Shown: positions 1 through 8,249, counted from the first letter of the stretch. The stretch: 64,000 nt of DNA from Candidatus Cryosericum hinesii (GCF_003570985.1 NZ_QXIW01000033.1:1-64000); one strand, 5' to 3'. Program-made: numbers and translations. The notes: generated from the sequence alone by a model not told the origin.

Positions 1-297
1 TGCTAGAGTGTTGATATCAATAGCCCCTTGTTGAAGTTGTCCTGTCAGATTATTGTTTGTTTCTGTCCAATTAATAAAAATGGCCAAATTTGTATAGACT
101 GCAACATACTCAGTTCCGGTAAGGGCAGATCCGTTTGCAATATTGTCAGGAACTGTGGGAGTTGAAGCGGGCTGTGAAGTGACATTCAAACCTGGTTGTT
201 GCACCCCGGCCACGCTTCCACCAGACAATGATGTGCAACCCGCTAGCACCAGAAGCGACAAAAACAAGGCAATGATTCCTGAAACTCTCTTTTTCAT
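1..297 (-). CDS. Lipoprotein, C-terminus beyond window edge
   Basis: Reading leftwards from an ATG at 297, 99 residues are visible before the window ends. The protein opens MKKRVSGIIALFLSLLVLAG followed by Cys, a textbook type II signal with lipobox LAGC, so it should be a lipid-anchored exported protein. A Ser/Gly/Pro-rich linker follows, then a region containing NIANGSALTGTEYVAVYTN that I do not recognise. GGAGCAGGAA precedes the start and a good promoter lies at 355-383. It probably belongs to the host chromosome just outside the island. Function unknown. Confidence 0.85.
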   Translation of the reverse strand, partial: MKKRVSGIIALFLSLLVLAGCTSLSGGSVAGVQQPGLNVTSQPASTPTVPDNIANGSALTGTEYVAVYTNLAIFINWTETNNNLTGQLQQGAIDINTLA

Positions 298-354
298 TTC
301 CTGCTCCCCTTTCTTCCCTTCATCATTACCCCCTTCTTGTCAAGTTCTTTTGTT

Positions 355-383
355 AGTATACACCCCCGCCACGCTTCGTCCAA
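355..383 (-). promoter_or_regulatory. Sigma-70 promoter for the lipoprotein gene
   Basis: On the minus strand TTGGAC (383-378) and TATACT (360-355) are separated by exactly 17 nt. The start codon at 297 lies about 50 nt downstream. The promoter sits just past the 3' end of the recombinase gene, at the island/host boundary. The TATACTAAC form of the -10 recurs upstream of other minus-strand genes in the window. Confidence 0.7.
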
Positions 384-407
384 ATCTGGTCTCTGGCACT
401 CCTTCCC

Positions 408-2051
408 TCACGCTCTTGCTCTCTTTCCTCGCCGGGTTTTCCGCTCTCTCTTGGTATGAAGGGTTGGTCTTCGGCAAGCATCTTGGACGGAGGCGCGCAA
501 TATGTGGAGAAGTAGTGCACTTTGGGGGTTATGCTGGACGCATAATGGGTTAGCTGCCCCTATCTCCACCACTCGACCCCTTACACCTGTCTTTCTCGCT
601 CTGGGACTGACTTCCAGCCGAGGCATCTTGCACTCATTTTCCGAGAACCTCCAGTGGATAACTATGTTAGTAACTCCCAGATCGATACGTCTCGCAAACC
701 GATGCACCACTTCCAGCTGGCTCTTTCGGTCAAGACTGTGAAAGAATGGCTCGAAATTCGCCAGCACGTTGTTCACCTCTTCCAACTGCGCCTTTTCCTT
801 CCCGATTTCGGCCCGTTCCTGCAGTGCTTCATGCTTCAACGTCCTAAGCACAGCAATGCGCTCCCTCACTTTCTCTACGGAAACCTCCGGAATGGCAAGT
901 CTTCCCTCGAGCTGAGTTATGTCCCTGTCGTACTTGGCGATCTTCCTATCCATCTCGATCAATCGGTCCGTACCATCGAACTTGGGCACGAAGTAACGCA
1001 GCTCCTCGCTGAGCTTGCTGACAAACACTGGAAGTAGGTTGTGTTCCAGCAACTGAGCTCCGCAGGCCTTCTGCCCGCCTCCTGCGCTCTGGCATGCATA
1101 CTCGGTCTTGTTGCTCTTCGAGCTCCCGTGAGCGCTCAGGAGATGTTTGCACTTCGTGCAGTAGATCATCCTACCGAAGAGTGGCAGCGTTGACCCTTCA
1201 CTTCTATCAGAGCGAAGGGCAAGTTCCTGCTGCAGACTAAGCCAGTCATCGAATTCAAGAATCGGTTCAATGCCAACGTAGTCCACGTAGGTCCACTTGT
1301 CGTATCCAACTCGCGTACCGTTCTTGCCACGTTTGTCATAGGCAATCTTCCCGGCAAACAGTGAGTTGTGCAGCACCGAGCGTACCTGGTCGCGCGTCAA
1401 CCCTAGGCTATGTGCAACCTTCCGCTCAGGCTCACCGGATCCTGAACGGCGAAGGATCTCTTTCGCAACCGGGAGAGTCTCAGGATCATACAGTAGCTTC
1501 TTGTCTTCGTGCTTGAAGCCGAATGGAGCCGGTCCGCAGACCAAGGTGCCCAGTTCCTTCATTCGCGCCTCAGCGTCCACTGTTCGCTCGATGATCAGAT
1601 TTCGCTCGAATCCAGCGATGACCGCGAGCATGCCAAGCACCATTTTCCCCATGGCAGTTGTCGTGTCGAAGGGCTCTGTGGTCGAAATGAGCCCCACGTC
1701 ATGGGTCTCAAGTCTGTCACAGAGGGTAAACAAGTCGACGGGTCTCCTTGAGAGCCTGTCGGTCTTGTAGACGAGGACGACAGAGAAATGACCAGCCTCA
1801 GCATCGTCCATCATACGGCCGAGAGCAGGCCTTTCAATTGTCGCGCCAGACAACCCAGCGTCTTCATAGCACTGGTATACAGGCCAGTCTTTGGCTACAG
1901 CGAACGCTTCCAGACGACTCCTCTGCATCTCCAGCGACACACCTTCGTCGGCCTGTTCTGCAGTACTGACCCGCGTGTAGATCGCGCATCGTTTGCTGCC
2001 GGCCTCTTTGGCGGGACTTGTAGAAGCCAACTCATGCCATAGTGCGCTCAT
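408..2051 (-). CDS. Large serine recombinase / integrase
   Basis: 547 residues. The N-terminal resolvase fold (about residues 20-165) has the catalytic RVSTAEQ motif with Ser29, and later YKTDRLSRR. The Recombinase domain spans about 175-290 (GPAPFGFK ... NSLFAGKIAYDKRGK). A zinc ribbon follows (YCTKCKHLL ... ACGAQLLE), then a coiled-coil region. This is the domain order of large serine integrases that insert phages and integrative elements. AAGGAGGAATCCGAT precedes the ATG. The gene lies at the left end of the island and reads outward. The last 60 or so residues are Arg-rich and unlike a normal C-terminus, so the reading frame may have been extended by the junction. A diverged copy of its 3' part lies at 52503-52643. 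Confidence 0.93.
   Translation of the reverse strand: MSALWHELASTSPAKEAGSKRCAIYTRVSTAEQADEGVSLEMQRSRLEAFAVAKDWPVYQCYEDAGLSGATIERPALGRMMDDAEAGHFSVVLVYKTDRLSRRPVDLFTLCDRLETHDVGLISTTEPFDTTTAMGKMVLGMLAVIAGFERNLIIERTVDAEARMKELGTLVCGPAPFGFKHEDKKLLYDPETLPVAKEILRRSGSGEPERKVAHSLGLTRDQVRSVLHNSLFAGKIAYDKRGKNGTRVGYDKWTYVDYVGIEPILEFDDWLSLQQELALRSDRSEGSTLPLFGRMIYCTKCKHLLSAHGSSKSNKTEYACQSAGGGQKACGAQLLEHNLLPVFVSKLSEELRYFVPKFDGTDRLIEMDRKIAKYDRDITQLEGRLAIPEVSVEKVRERIAVLRTLKHEALQERAEIGKEKAQLEEVNNVLANFEPFFHSLDRKSQLEVVHRFARRIDLGVTNIVIHWRFSENECKMPRLEVSPRARKTGVRGRVVEIGAANPLCVQHNPQSALLLHILRASVQDACRRPTLHTKRERKTRRGKRARA
555..690 (-). repeat. Left copy of the recombinase 3'-end repeat
   Basis: This stretch of the recombinase gene encodes the region around TNIVIHWRFSENECKMPR and RKTGVRGRVVEIGA. 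It recurs in the same orientation at 52503-52643 with roughly four in five bases identical by eye. Homology stops abruptly just after EIGA. The two copies bracket the accessory region. Confidence 0.75.
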
Positions 2052-2064
2052 ATCGGATTCCTCC

Positions 2065-2277
2065 TTACGCCATCACGTAGAACAAAGCGCCCCCTGCTGC
2101 GAACAAGAATACCCAGCATTCCGGACCAGCGCAAGACTCACGCATTTGTGGACGTTCAGAGTGCCCAAAGTCACCGACCTGCTTGCACTCAGCCATCCCT
2201 CTCTGCGCGATCGTGCTCGCGCCATCATGTTTCGTCCTGCGTTGCTTCAGACGACAACTCGCCTGATTCGTGATCAT
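2065..2277 (-). CDS. Small hypothetical protein with hydrophobic tail
   Basis: 70 residues, starting at an ATG two bases beyond the stop of the upstream small gene and ending 14 bases before the recombinase ATG. The last 17 residues (CWVFLFAAGGALFYVMA) are hydrophobic and could insert in a membrane. The N-terminal two thirds are basic and polar. The tight spacing on both sides suggests co-transcription with the recombinase. Family not recognised. Support is positional only. Confidence 0.4.
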   Translation of the reverse strand: MITNQASCRLKQRRTKHDGASTIAQRGMAECKQVGDFGHSERPQMRESCAGPECWVFLFAAGGALFYVMA

Positions 2278-2278
2278 G

Positions 2279-2485
2279 CTAAGACTTGGTTGCATCGACC
2301 GATCGCGTCTCCATATAGAATTCCGTAGAGACGGGTTCCACTCCGAGCATGATGGGTGTATCTTGGCCATCGCTTCCACACACCAACCCTACGACACTTG
2401 CACTTCGTCTGCTTTCCTGGACAATCACGGCCAGCAGGAACTCAGTAAGGCCTTCGCTGAGTTCGGACTTGAGCTGCCGATTCAT
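2279..2485 (-). CDS. Small hypothetical protein
   Basis: 68 residues beginning MNRQLKSELSEGLTEFLLAV. Its ATG overlaps the stop of the next upstream gene as ATGA (2482-2485), a sign of translational coupling. It is one link in a chain of five tiny genes leading into the recombinase. Product not recognised. Confidence 0.5.
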   Translation of the reverse strand: MNRQLKSELSEGLTEFLLAVIVQESRRSASVVGLVCGSDGQDTPIMLGVEPVSTEFYMETRSVDATKS

Positions 2486-2763
2486 GGCTGACCTTCACCC
2501 TCGCAATGAAGTGCCCTCGGTCTGGCCGTGGTCCATAGAGTGTCAAACGCGGCGAGCGCTCCTGCGTTCCGGGATGTGGGTCTCTTGAACGCACCCCATG
2601 CGTTGACGGTAGAGGAACTGTATCGATTCCCACAATTCACTTTCGTTGCCCTCCCTAGAATGCCGTCCTCGTCCAGGCCTACGCCAGCCGCACGAGCCTC
2701 CACGCTCACCTCGTCGTCTGCCCGGATGTACAGGCTCCTCAGTGCCTTCCAACCGTATCTCAT
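2482..2763 (-). CDS. Small hypothetical protein
   Basis: 93 residues starting MRYGWKALRSLYIRADDEVS. It overlaps its upstream neighbour by ATGA at 2760-2763 and its downstream neighbour by ATGA at 2482-2485. It is basic overall and I do not recognise it. The double overlap is the main reason to believe it is translated. Confidence 0.5.
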   Translation of the reverse strand: MRYGWKALRSLYIRADDEVSVEARAAGVGLDEDGILGRATKVNCGNRYSSSTVNAWGAFKRPTSRNAGALAAFDTLWTTARPRALHCEGEGQP

Positions 2764-2972
2764 GCTCCCTTCTTCTTTCGTCTCGGGACCTTCACGATCC
2801 GCTCATGGCTTGAACAGGTCCAAGTGACATGAAGACCCTCGAAGAAGAGGTCTCCTTTCCCTTCATGCTTCGTACCGGCAAACATGTGGACACTTGCCTG
2901 GATGATCCCAGCAATATCGGGAACCTTGCCCAGGTTTCCGATGACTCTGATCTGCATCGTTGCTGTTGTCAT
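2760..2972 (-). CDS. Small hypothetical protein
   Basis: 70 residues, with an internal Met at position 6 (MQIRVIGNLGKVPDIAG) that may be the true start. It ends in a lysine/arginine-rich tail (VPRRKKKGA). ATGA overlaps join it to the genes on both sides. No family recognised. It probably belongs to the same short operon as the recombinase. Confidence 0.5.
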   Translation of the reverse strand: MTTATMQIRVIGNLGKVPDIAGIIQASVHMFAGTKHEGKGDLFFEGLHVTWTCSSHERIVKVPRRKKKGA

Positions 2973-3460
2973 TCTGCCCTCCCGGAGCGTACGATCTCAA
3001 GGCCCAGATCCTGCTGACACTCCCCACGATCAAAGTGGAGGGCCTGGAAAGGAACCGACTCGTCGATCACAATAGCTGTTCCGTCCAACACCATCTCGAT
3101 GTCCAGCTCCCGCCAGATTGTCTCAAGTCTGGACAGGTAGAAGACGAGAGAACCCTCGTCTGATTGCCTCTTCAGCCCCTGCTGCACGTCGTCTTTGGTC
3201 CAGCCCTCAAACTCCTCGACTACTGACGAGGAAAAAACGGAGGACGTGTGATCAAACCGATCCATACTCGACCTCATCAGGTCGCGTGAGACTGTTGCTC
3301 CATGCCCCAGGAACTTGACCGCCTTGACCGTAACGCTCTCGCCGCGCAGCGTACCCATAGGTGGGCACAGGTCTAACATCGGGACAGAGTCTTCAGTAGT
3401 CTCGGTATCAACGCCAAACTCCTCAGTAGGAGTAGAGACTGCTGCCATCTTGGTCTCCAT
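2969..3460 (-). CDS. Hypothetical protein, first gene of the small-gene chain
   Basis: 163 residues. A strong ribosome site, GGAGGTGGTGAC, precedes the ATG. The first 45 residues are acidic and probably disordered. The rest (from SVTVKAVKFLGHGATVSRDL) looks folded, with an alpha/beta pattern through LVFYLSRLETIWRELDIEMV. It overlaps the next gene by ATGA. Function unknown. It heads a run of five overlapping genes that ends at the recombinase, so a role in element maintenance or recombination is possible but only inferred. Confidence 0.6.
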   Translation of the reverse strand: METKMAAVSTPTEEFGVDTETTEDSVPMLDLCPPMGTLRGESVTVKAVKFLGHGATVSRDLMRSSMDRFDHTSSVFSSSVVEEFEGWTKDDVQQGLKRQSDEGSLVFYLSRLETIWRELDIEMVLDGTAIVIDESVPFQALHFDRGECQQDLGLEIVRSGRAE

Positions 3461-3544
3461 GTCACCACCTCCTGCAACCGTAGATTGCCGATGAACCCGT
3501 GGCGACGGGAGCGCCGCTTCGCCAAAAATCGCGCCGTGGTCGGG

Positions 3545-3553
3545 TTATCCACA
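3545..3553 (+). other. DnaA box (TTATCCACA)
   Basis: A perfect TTATCCACA 9-mer lies in the non-coding gap between the 163-residue gene and the small gene downstream of prim-pol. Another perfect copy lies at 6840-6848 on the other strand. In a mobile element with a prim-pol gene this may belong to a replication origin. Two isolated boxes are suggestive only. Confidence 0.4.
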
Positions 3554-3740
3554 GATAATCAGAGCAATTCAAGGCAGAAGAACCAAAGACGAAACACAAG
3601 ACCCTGCGTATCCAGAAGCCTCCCTCTAGGGCATACAGAGGCATGTTCTTCTCTCTCATCGGTGAGTGCCTGTTCTGTTTGTAGTGATGAAGGGTTGATC
3701 CCCGTTTTGGAGAGCGTCCAAACTGTGCATTCTTGTACAG

Positions 3741-3773
3741 TTGTGAATGACACGGGTACATGTTTGTTCACAA
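3741..3773. repeat. Inverted repeat TTGTGAA-N19-TTCACAA
   Basis: Perfect 7-bp arms lie at 3741-3747 and 3767-3773 in the 3461-3797 gap, with a second imperfect pair (TGTAC/GTACA) next to and inside them. The gap holds no convincing gene. The site looks like an operator or initiator-binding site close to the replication gene. No protein partner can be assigned. Confidence 0.35.
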
Positions 3774-3797
3774 TTCACTCTGCCTGGTGGTTCCTTG

Positions 3798-3989
3798 TCA
3801 CCCGCACACGGAACACGCTTCGTTTAAGAACCACACAGCTTCTTCCAACAGTTTAACCCTCACCGCGTTCTCGTCTTCTGATGACCTCACTTCAAGCAGG
3901 AGCAGGTCAAGGGCCTGTTCTGCTCGGGACCATGCATCCTCGTACAGGCATATACTCATTAGGCTTTTGCTCATTGGACCTTTACTCAT
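3798..3989 (-). CDS. Small helical hypothetical protein
   Basis: 63 residues from an ATG at 3989 that overlaps the last 8 bases of the prim-pol gene. GAGAGGTG precedes it, inside the prim-pol coding end. The sequence (DAWSRAEQALDLLLLEVRSS ... LEEAVWFLNEACSVCG) is predicted to be largely alpha-helical and ends in a CxxC-like CSVCG. The overlap suggests translational coupling with prim-pol. Function unknown. Confidence 0.5.
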   Translation of the reverse strand: MSKGPMSKSLMSICLYEDAWSRAEQALDLLLLEVRSSEDENAVRVKLLEEAVWFLNEACSVCG

Positions 3990-5193
3990 TTGTATCACCT
4001 CTCCCCTCGGCGTCCGCCCAGAGCCTCAACTCTTGCAGATGTTCACGAGCACTCTTGACTGCCCGTCTGTCCACGTTGCAGGCCTTGGCCGTCGACGCAT
4101 CAGACTTGTACCCCATCTTGGTTGTATAAGACCACACAAACCACTCAGGTGCTGACAACCCTTGCTTCAGAGCTACGCCAAACCTTGCAGTTATCTTCGC
4201 GTCCCCATGCGGGCAGTCCTCACAGCGGACCCAGGGCAAAGCGTCACGCGTGAACCGACAACCTACGGGACCGTGCCGGTTCTGCGCCTTGTCCTGCTCT
4301 AACCCCTCGTGAATGATCCTTTCAACCTCTGCAGACTTCAGTGGTGGTTTCAGGGTTTCGTTTTTCCAGTAGAGAGCCTTTTCTACTTGTTCTGGGTCAT
4401 TCCTCAGCGTACAACCGCGCTGCCAGAGAACATATAGCGCCACTTCCCGTTCACCTGGACCGTTGCTGTCCGGGGCTTTCAAATCGCGTCCCCAAATCTG
4501 CTCAAGGCACAGCCGACCATTCGACCTGAATGGCAACGGTTTACCCCGTAGCAGCGTGTCCCCCCGTGATGTTAGTCCCCTACTGGTTTGCAGCTCCTCA
4601 GTGATGAAAGCGAACGCTGGCAAGCGTTGAAGGTGATCCGGACCTAGCCTGGGCTCAAACTCGTACACGCGTCCGCTCGCATGAAGTCCGGGCGGGGCGA
4701 CTATAAGCGCATCAGCACCCTTGAACTCGCACGTTGTACCGTCTGGCAAGTGCAGCGTTCTGACTGTGGCATAAGCGCCAGCTGTACCCAAGAACCAAAG
4801 GTGGAACCCATGCCCTGTTCTCACTGTCGTTGTGTTACAGGCACTGAGTACGTCTGGCACATGGTCACACCAATCGAGGTCCAGAACGTACAGGGCATTG
4901 TCTGGGTTAACGCTGTTGCGTCCCGTGAGGATCCCAGGATTGAAGCCGGGCCCACCAAATTCAGTACTGTAGTCGGCAAACCACTGCAGCTGCTGTTCGA
5001 CAGACGGGTTGCTGGTTCTGTACGGCACATAGTGGCCGTGCGTGTCCTGCAGGGCTGCTGACAGAGGCTGTTTTCCGTCGTACTCTTTGCCCGTGGTGCC
5101 GTCCACGCCCGGCAAGTGCAAAGGGATCCAGGGCAGCGATAGGTTGCCACCGTACTCAGTTACCGCGTCCTGAAGCGTCAGTATGCGAGACAT
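3982..5193 (-). CDS. Primase-polymerase (prim-pol) replication protein
   Basis: 403 residues from the ATG at 5193 (GAGG eight bases upstream). The first half matches archaeo-eukaryotic primase superfamily prim-pol proteins of plasmids and phages. YVLDLDW carries the metal-binding acidic pair, TGHGFHLWFL is the His motif, and EFKGADALIVAPPGLHASGR is the third motif. Residues about 215-300 resemble the PriCT-type helical module (WQRGCTLRNDPEQVEKAL, NETLKPPLKSAEVERIIHEG). A Cys cluster (VRCEDCPHGD) and a winged-helix-like end (DASTAKACNVDRRAVKSARE) follow. It would prime and copy DNA during replication of the element. It lies near DnaA boxes and an inverted repeat. Confidence 0.85.
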   Translation of the reverse strand: MSRILTLQDAVTEYGGNLSLPWIPLHLPGVDGTTGKEYDGKQPLSAALQDTHGHYVPYRTSNPSVEQQLQWFADYSTEFGGPGFNPGILTGRNSVNPDNALYVLDLDWCDHVPDVLSACNTTTVRTGHGFHLWFLGTAGAYATVRTLHLPDGTTCEFKGADALIVAPPGLHASGRVYEFEPRLGPDHLQRLPAFAFITEELQTSRGLTSRGDTLLRGKPLPFRSNGRLCLEQIWGRDLKAPDSNGPGEREVALYVLWQRGCTLRNDPEQVEKALYWKNETLKPPLKSAEVERIIHEGLEQDKAQNRHGPVGCRFTRDALPWVRCEDCPHGDAKITARFGVALKQGLSAPEWFVWSYTTKMGYKSDASTAKACNVDRRAVKSAREHLQELRLWADAEGRGDTNE

Positions 5194-5409
5194 GTCGCGC
5201 CTCGTTCTTCGAGGCCATCGAACGCAGGTGAACAACCTAGATTCTGCTTCTGGAGGGTCGCACGATGACGGACGGATCGACCGCCACAGTCAGGCGCCGA
5301 AGCGAACCCCTGCCCAGATTGCCCTATGTCCTTCCACTTCGCTTCTCTTCTCATCGACAACCAATGTAGCAGGGCAGTCGATGCACGATATGGAATGAAG
5401 TGTACTACG

Positions 5410-6153
5410 CTACTGTTTGGTGAGGCGTTTCTTCATATAGTGCTTGATGGAGTCGATCTCGTAGTATTCCAGCCACTTGCCATGGAACTGATCGTGGACG
5501 ATGGGTGCCAGTTCCTCCGACGGAACCTCGCGGTTCTCCCAGATGAAACGGTCTCTTGCCTCGTTCTTCCTCTTTCGGATCACCAACGGTCCCTTGTGAT
5601 AGCTGTCCAGCGCGGGGCGGATCTTGCTCCACCTCTTCTTTACATAGTCGAGGACATCTCGCTCCGATGCCAACGGACTGATGCAAATGTGTACTGGAAA
5701 GAGCAGGATGGAGAGTCCCTTGGCAGGGGTCGGATCTGGCGGCGTCCTGTACCAGTCGCCCTCGGAGCTTCTCAGAATCTCCTGCGGCTCGTCGACTATC
5801 TGGCAAGGATCTAGGGCAGACCATCCAAGAGCGCCGTTGCTGTCGGCCATGAGGTGACTCCAAGGCGCTGCATCGTAGCAGTGAATGCCAAAGAACATCG
5901 CCAGTGCGGCCAGTCGTTGGCTGCGTTCCTTTGGGTCCTTGATCAGCAGTATGTCGGTCAGCTCAGCACCGTACTTGGGGTCTTGACACTGATCCAGCAG
6001 CCGTAGCCGGGCCTTCTTGAGACCTTGGCTCCGCTTGGGGGCCTGGACTTCATCAACGGGCCCCCTCGGCTTGCTTGCTCCTTGTTTCTTCGGACCAGAA
6101 GTCCCCGCAGGGAACTCTTGAGACGACTTCGGCTTCTCCGGTTTGCTACTCAC
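5410..6153 (-). CDS. Hypothetical protein upstream of prim-pol
   Basis: 247 residues from a GTG at 6153, preceded by AGGAGGCCGTA. The first 50 residues are Lys/Pro/Ser-rich and probably disordered. The remainder looks globular, with LTDILLIKDPKERSQRLAAL and a basic C-terminal half (VIRKRKNEARDRFIWENREV). It points the same way as prim-pol, 217 bases upstream of it. That spacer holds a possible 60-codon frame (5178-5360) I do not trust. Function unknown. A role in replication or plasmid maintenance is only a positional guess. Confidence 0.65.
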   Translation of the reverse strand: MSSKPEKPKSSQEFPAGTSGPKKQGASKPRGPVDEVQAPKRSQGLKKARLRLLDQCQDPKYGAELTDILLIKDPKERSQRLAALAMFFGIHCYDAAPWSHLMADSNGALGWSALDPCQIVDEPQEILRSSEGDWYRTPPDPTPAKGLSILLFPVHICISPLASERDVLDYVKKRWSKIRPALDSYHKGPLVIRKRKNEARDRFIWENREVPSEELAPIVHDQFHGKWLEYYEIDSIKHYMKKRLTKQ

Positions 6154-6343
6154 TACGGCCTCCTAGTGACTGCTGTTTCGTGCGCTTCTTCCTGCGTTCA
6201 GTCCAGATGGTGTACCCCACACCTTGGAGAACGAACGCTAGGCCGATGAGGATTCAGTAGATCCCGCTCTTGATACTGCGGTAGATCACCATTGCTGCGC
6301 TCATCAGTCCACCGGTGAGGCTCAAACAACAACTCCGCGACAT
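6147..6343 (-). pseudogene. Small membrane protein interrupted by a TGA
   Basis: GGGGAGGCGGAC precedes an ATG at 6343, which opens a 29-codon frame (MSRSCCLSLTGGLMSAAMVI...) ending at TGA 6256-6254. The same frame continues past the stop with ILIGLAFVLQGVGYTIWTER and then KKRTKQQ. That is a convincing transmembrane helix with a basic cytoplasmic tail, running to 6147 at the start of the next gene. The simplest reading is a small membrane protein split by a nonsense change. Two very short genes are the alternative. Confidence 0.4.
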
Positions 6344-6379
6344 GTCCGCCTCCCCTGCGTTGCCTGTCTGTATGATACC

Positions 6380-7406
6380 GCATTTCGGGTTCTAGGGCCT
6401 ACTCTGCATTATGTGCGCCAGAGCGTCTCTTCACAGAACTGCTCCGGGCCAAATGAACTTAGTCTTCGTTCGGGGCTGGCGACAGCGAACGCTGAAGGTA
6501 CTCCCGGGGGTCATCCATGGCATCAGCGGGCGGGACTTGTTTCGGCCTGACAGTTCGCGTATCGAGCTTCCCAAGGTCATTCTGACCATGCTCATGACCA
6601 CCGGCAGTGCGTGCACGCGCTTTGAATGCGCTCGTGCTGGCACGGCAGTGCCCCGTCGCGCTGATTGTGCCCGAACACATGATCCATTGACATGTCGACT
6701 CTTGGTGGAAAGCGAACATAGCCAAAACCAGCACATGCTGATGATTGCTGACGATTGCCTCTCGTTTCATGCTCCGCAAACGTCAGTTTTCGAACGTGGC
6801 AAGCTACGACCCCCATCACAAGCGCACTCTGCAAAGGCCTGTGGATAACTCATCGACGGGCGATCGAGGACAGGGCGAGCCAAGATCGATGGAGCAAACC
6901 CAGGAAATAGCCAGGGAAGCGGGCCGAGGTGCTTGACCGGCATGGTGGCTATAGCCGGGGCTGCGGTCAACGGAGCACTCAGTCGCCCTGCCGGTGCTAG
7001 AGCCCAACAGCAGGAAGGCTCAGACCAATACAGACAAGTACCCTGATCCCATCCCGTATCTTCTGGCATCCTCTGCACCGTTCTCTTCCTTAAGGTTCCT
7101 CTTCCCACCTCTCCTTCTTCCTCTTTGGGTTTCCCCTCACCGAGCAAACCGGGACTGATCGGAGCAACCTCAGACCAGAGACAAGCTCGTTCCATGAGAA
7201 GCATGGGCAAAGCAGGGCAAATGGACGGTCAAATTCGCAGTTTCGGGAGGCATGCCGTACCATACGACTCCCCACTGCAAATCGCGTCAGAAAACCCCTT
7301 CTTCCGTGTTGCTCCATAGACTCCGGGAATCTCGACGGCGGACCCATGCACCTGGTCGACGTGGAGCACAAGAGTCCCGGAAGGATCGGTCCCAAGCGAG
7401 TCGGGG
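6380..7406. other. About 1 kb without a convincing gene
   Basis: Several open frames exist on both strands (for example 6459-6779 minus and 6411-6848 plus). None has a good ribosome site or a recognisable protein, and they overlap each other. The minus frame ending at 6459 has a plausible acidic C-terminus, so a decayed gene may lie here. A perfect DnaA box (TTATCCACA on the minus strand) occupies 6840-6848. Confidence 0.4.
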
Positions 7407-7724
7407 TTGTGTGGGCCTGGCCTAGGTCCTCGCCTTGTCGCTGCATCCATCTCGTTGCAAGGGCGTTGTCCAGCTGCATGTCGCTGCATACGGTACTTTC
7501 ACCAGCAGGTGGCAAGACTGGACGTCAGTCAGAGGTCCCGGATAGTATCCGACACCCTCGGCCAGGTTGTCGAGAAGGTGAAGTATCTGCACATCGGCCA
7601 GGACCTGACCCCGAAGAAGCTTGGTGCCGTGCTCAAGTATCTGAAGAAGGCAGGCGCGCGCTTCGGAGAACTCAAGAGGAAGCAGAAGCACTTCCACACG
7701 CTCACCAGAAAGTTCGAGGTGTGA
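7407..7724 (+). CDS. Small basic protein before the BRO gene
   Basis: The frame opens with TTG at 7407, but only the part from about 7509 (GTG, ARLDVSQRSRIVSDTLGQ onward) looks like protein. That part is a lysine-rich helical domain with KKLGAVLKYLKKAGARFGEL. The gene ends one base before the BRO ATG, and its last codons provide that gene's GAGGTGTGAC ribosome site, so the two are coupled. A DNA-binding role is plausible from its charge. The start is uncertain and could lie anywhere from 7407 to 7509. Confidence 0.45.
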   Translation: MCGPGLGPRLVAASISLQGRCPAACRCIRYFHQQVARLDVSQRSRIVSDTLGQVVEKVKYLHIGQDLTPKKLGAVLKYLKKAGARFGELKRKQKHFHTLTRKFEV

Positions 7725-7725
7725 C

Positions 7726-8217
7726 ATGAGCAACGATTTACAGGTATGGCAGTACAACAAGAACAAGTTCCGTACGGTTACCAAGGACGGTGAACCGTGG
7801 TTTGTGGCAAAGGACCTGAGCGACATCCTCGAGTTCAGGGACCCAGAACAAGCACTCCGTGGTCTTGAAGACTCTGAAAAGGGTACCACTATTGTTGGTA
7901 CCCTTGGTGGACAGCAGTCTATGACTGTCATCAACGAATCGGGCATGTACGCGCTCATCCTCAAGAGCCGCAAGAAGGAGGCCAAATACTTCCGGCTGTG
8001 GGTCACCGGCACGGTCCTCCCGGAGATCAGAAAGCATGGGACCTATGCGATTGCCACGGCGACACCGGCGCTCACTGTCCCCGCAACCTTCAGTGAGGCC
8101 TTGTTCCTGGCAGCGAAGCAGGCAGAACAGGTCAAGCAGTGGCTAACTCATCAGACGTCTTGGACATCGGAAGCGGCGAGCTATACCGCAACCTTCTTCA
8201 CGGTCAGGCGCAGATAG
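7726..8217 (+). CDS. BRO-N domain antirepressor-like protein, truncated
   Basis: 163 residues. Residues 5-110 match the BRO-N (Bro/Alt family) DNA-binding domain: LQVWQYNKNKFRTVTKDGEP, WFVAKDLSDILEF, INESGMYALILKSRKKEAK and FRLWVTGTVLPEIRKHGTYA. In phages this domain is usually followed by a KilA-C or antirepressor domain. Here the frame runs about 50 residues further and ends in a tail (LTHQTSWTSEAASYTATFF...) that does not look like one. The change occurs around AEQVKQW, so a frameshift or deletion has probably removed the C-terminal domain. It marks a phage- or plasmid-type regulatory module. Confidence 0.75.
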   Translation: MSNDLQVWQYNKNKFRTVTKDGEPWFVAKDLSDILEFRDPEQALRGLEDSEKGTTIVGTLGGQQSMTVINESGMYALILKSRKKEAKYFRLWVTGTVLPEIRKHGTYAIATATPALTVPATFSEALFLAAKQAEQVKQWLTHQTSWTSEAASYTATFFTVRRR

Positions 8218-8249
8218 TGCCCCAGTGTCTTCTTCCCTTGCAGCATAAC

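Noticed and set aside
5178-5360. 60-codon frame between prim-pol and its upstream gene
   Set aside because: It has a weak ribosome site, no recognisable sequence and an out-of-frame overlap with the prim-pol start. There is not enough to call a gene.
7422-8012. 196-codon minus-strand frame over the BRO gene
   Set aside because: The opposite strand encodes a clear BRO-N domain. The antisense product has no protein-like pattern.
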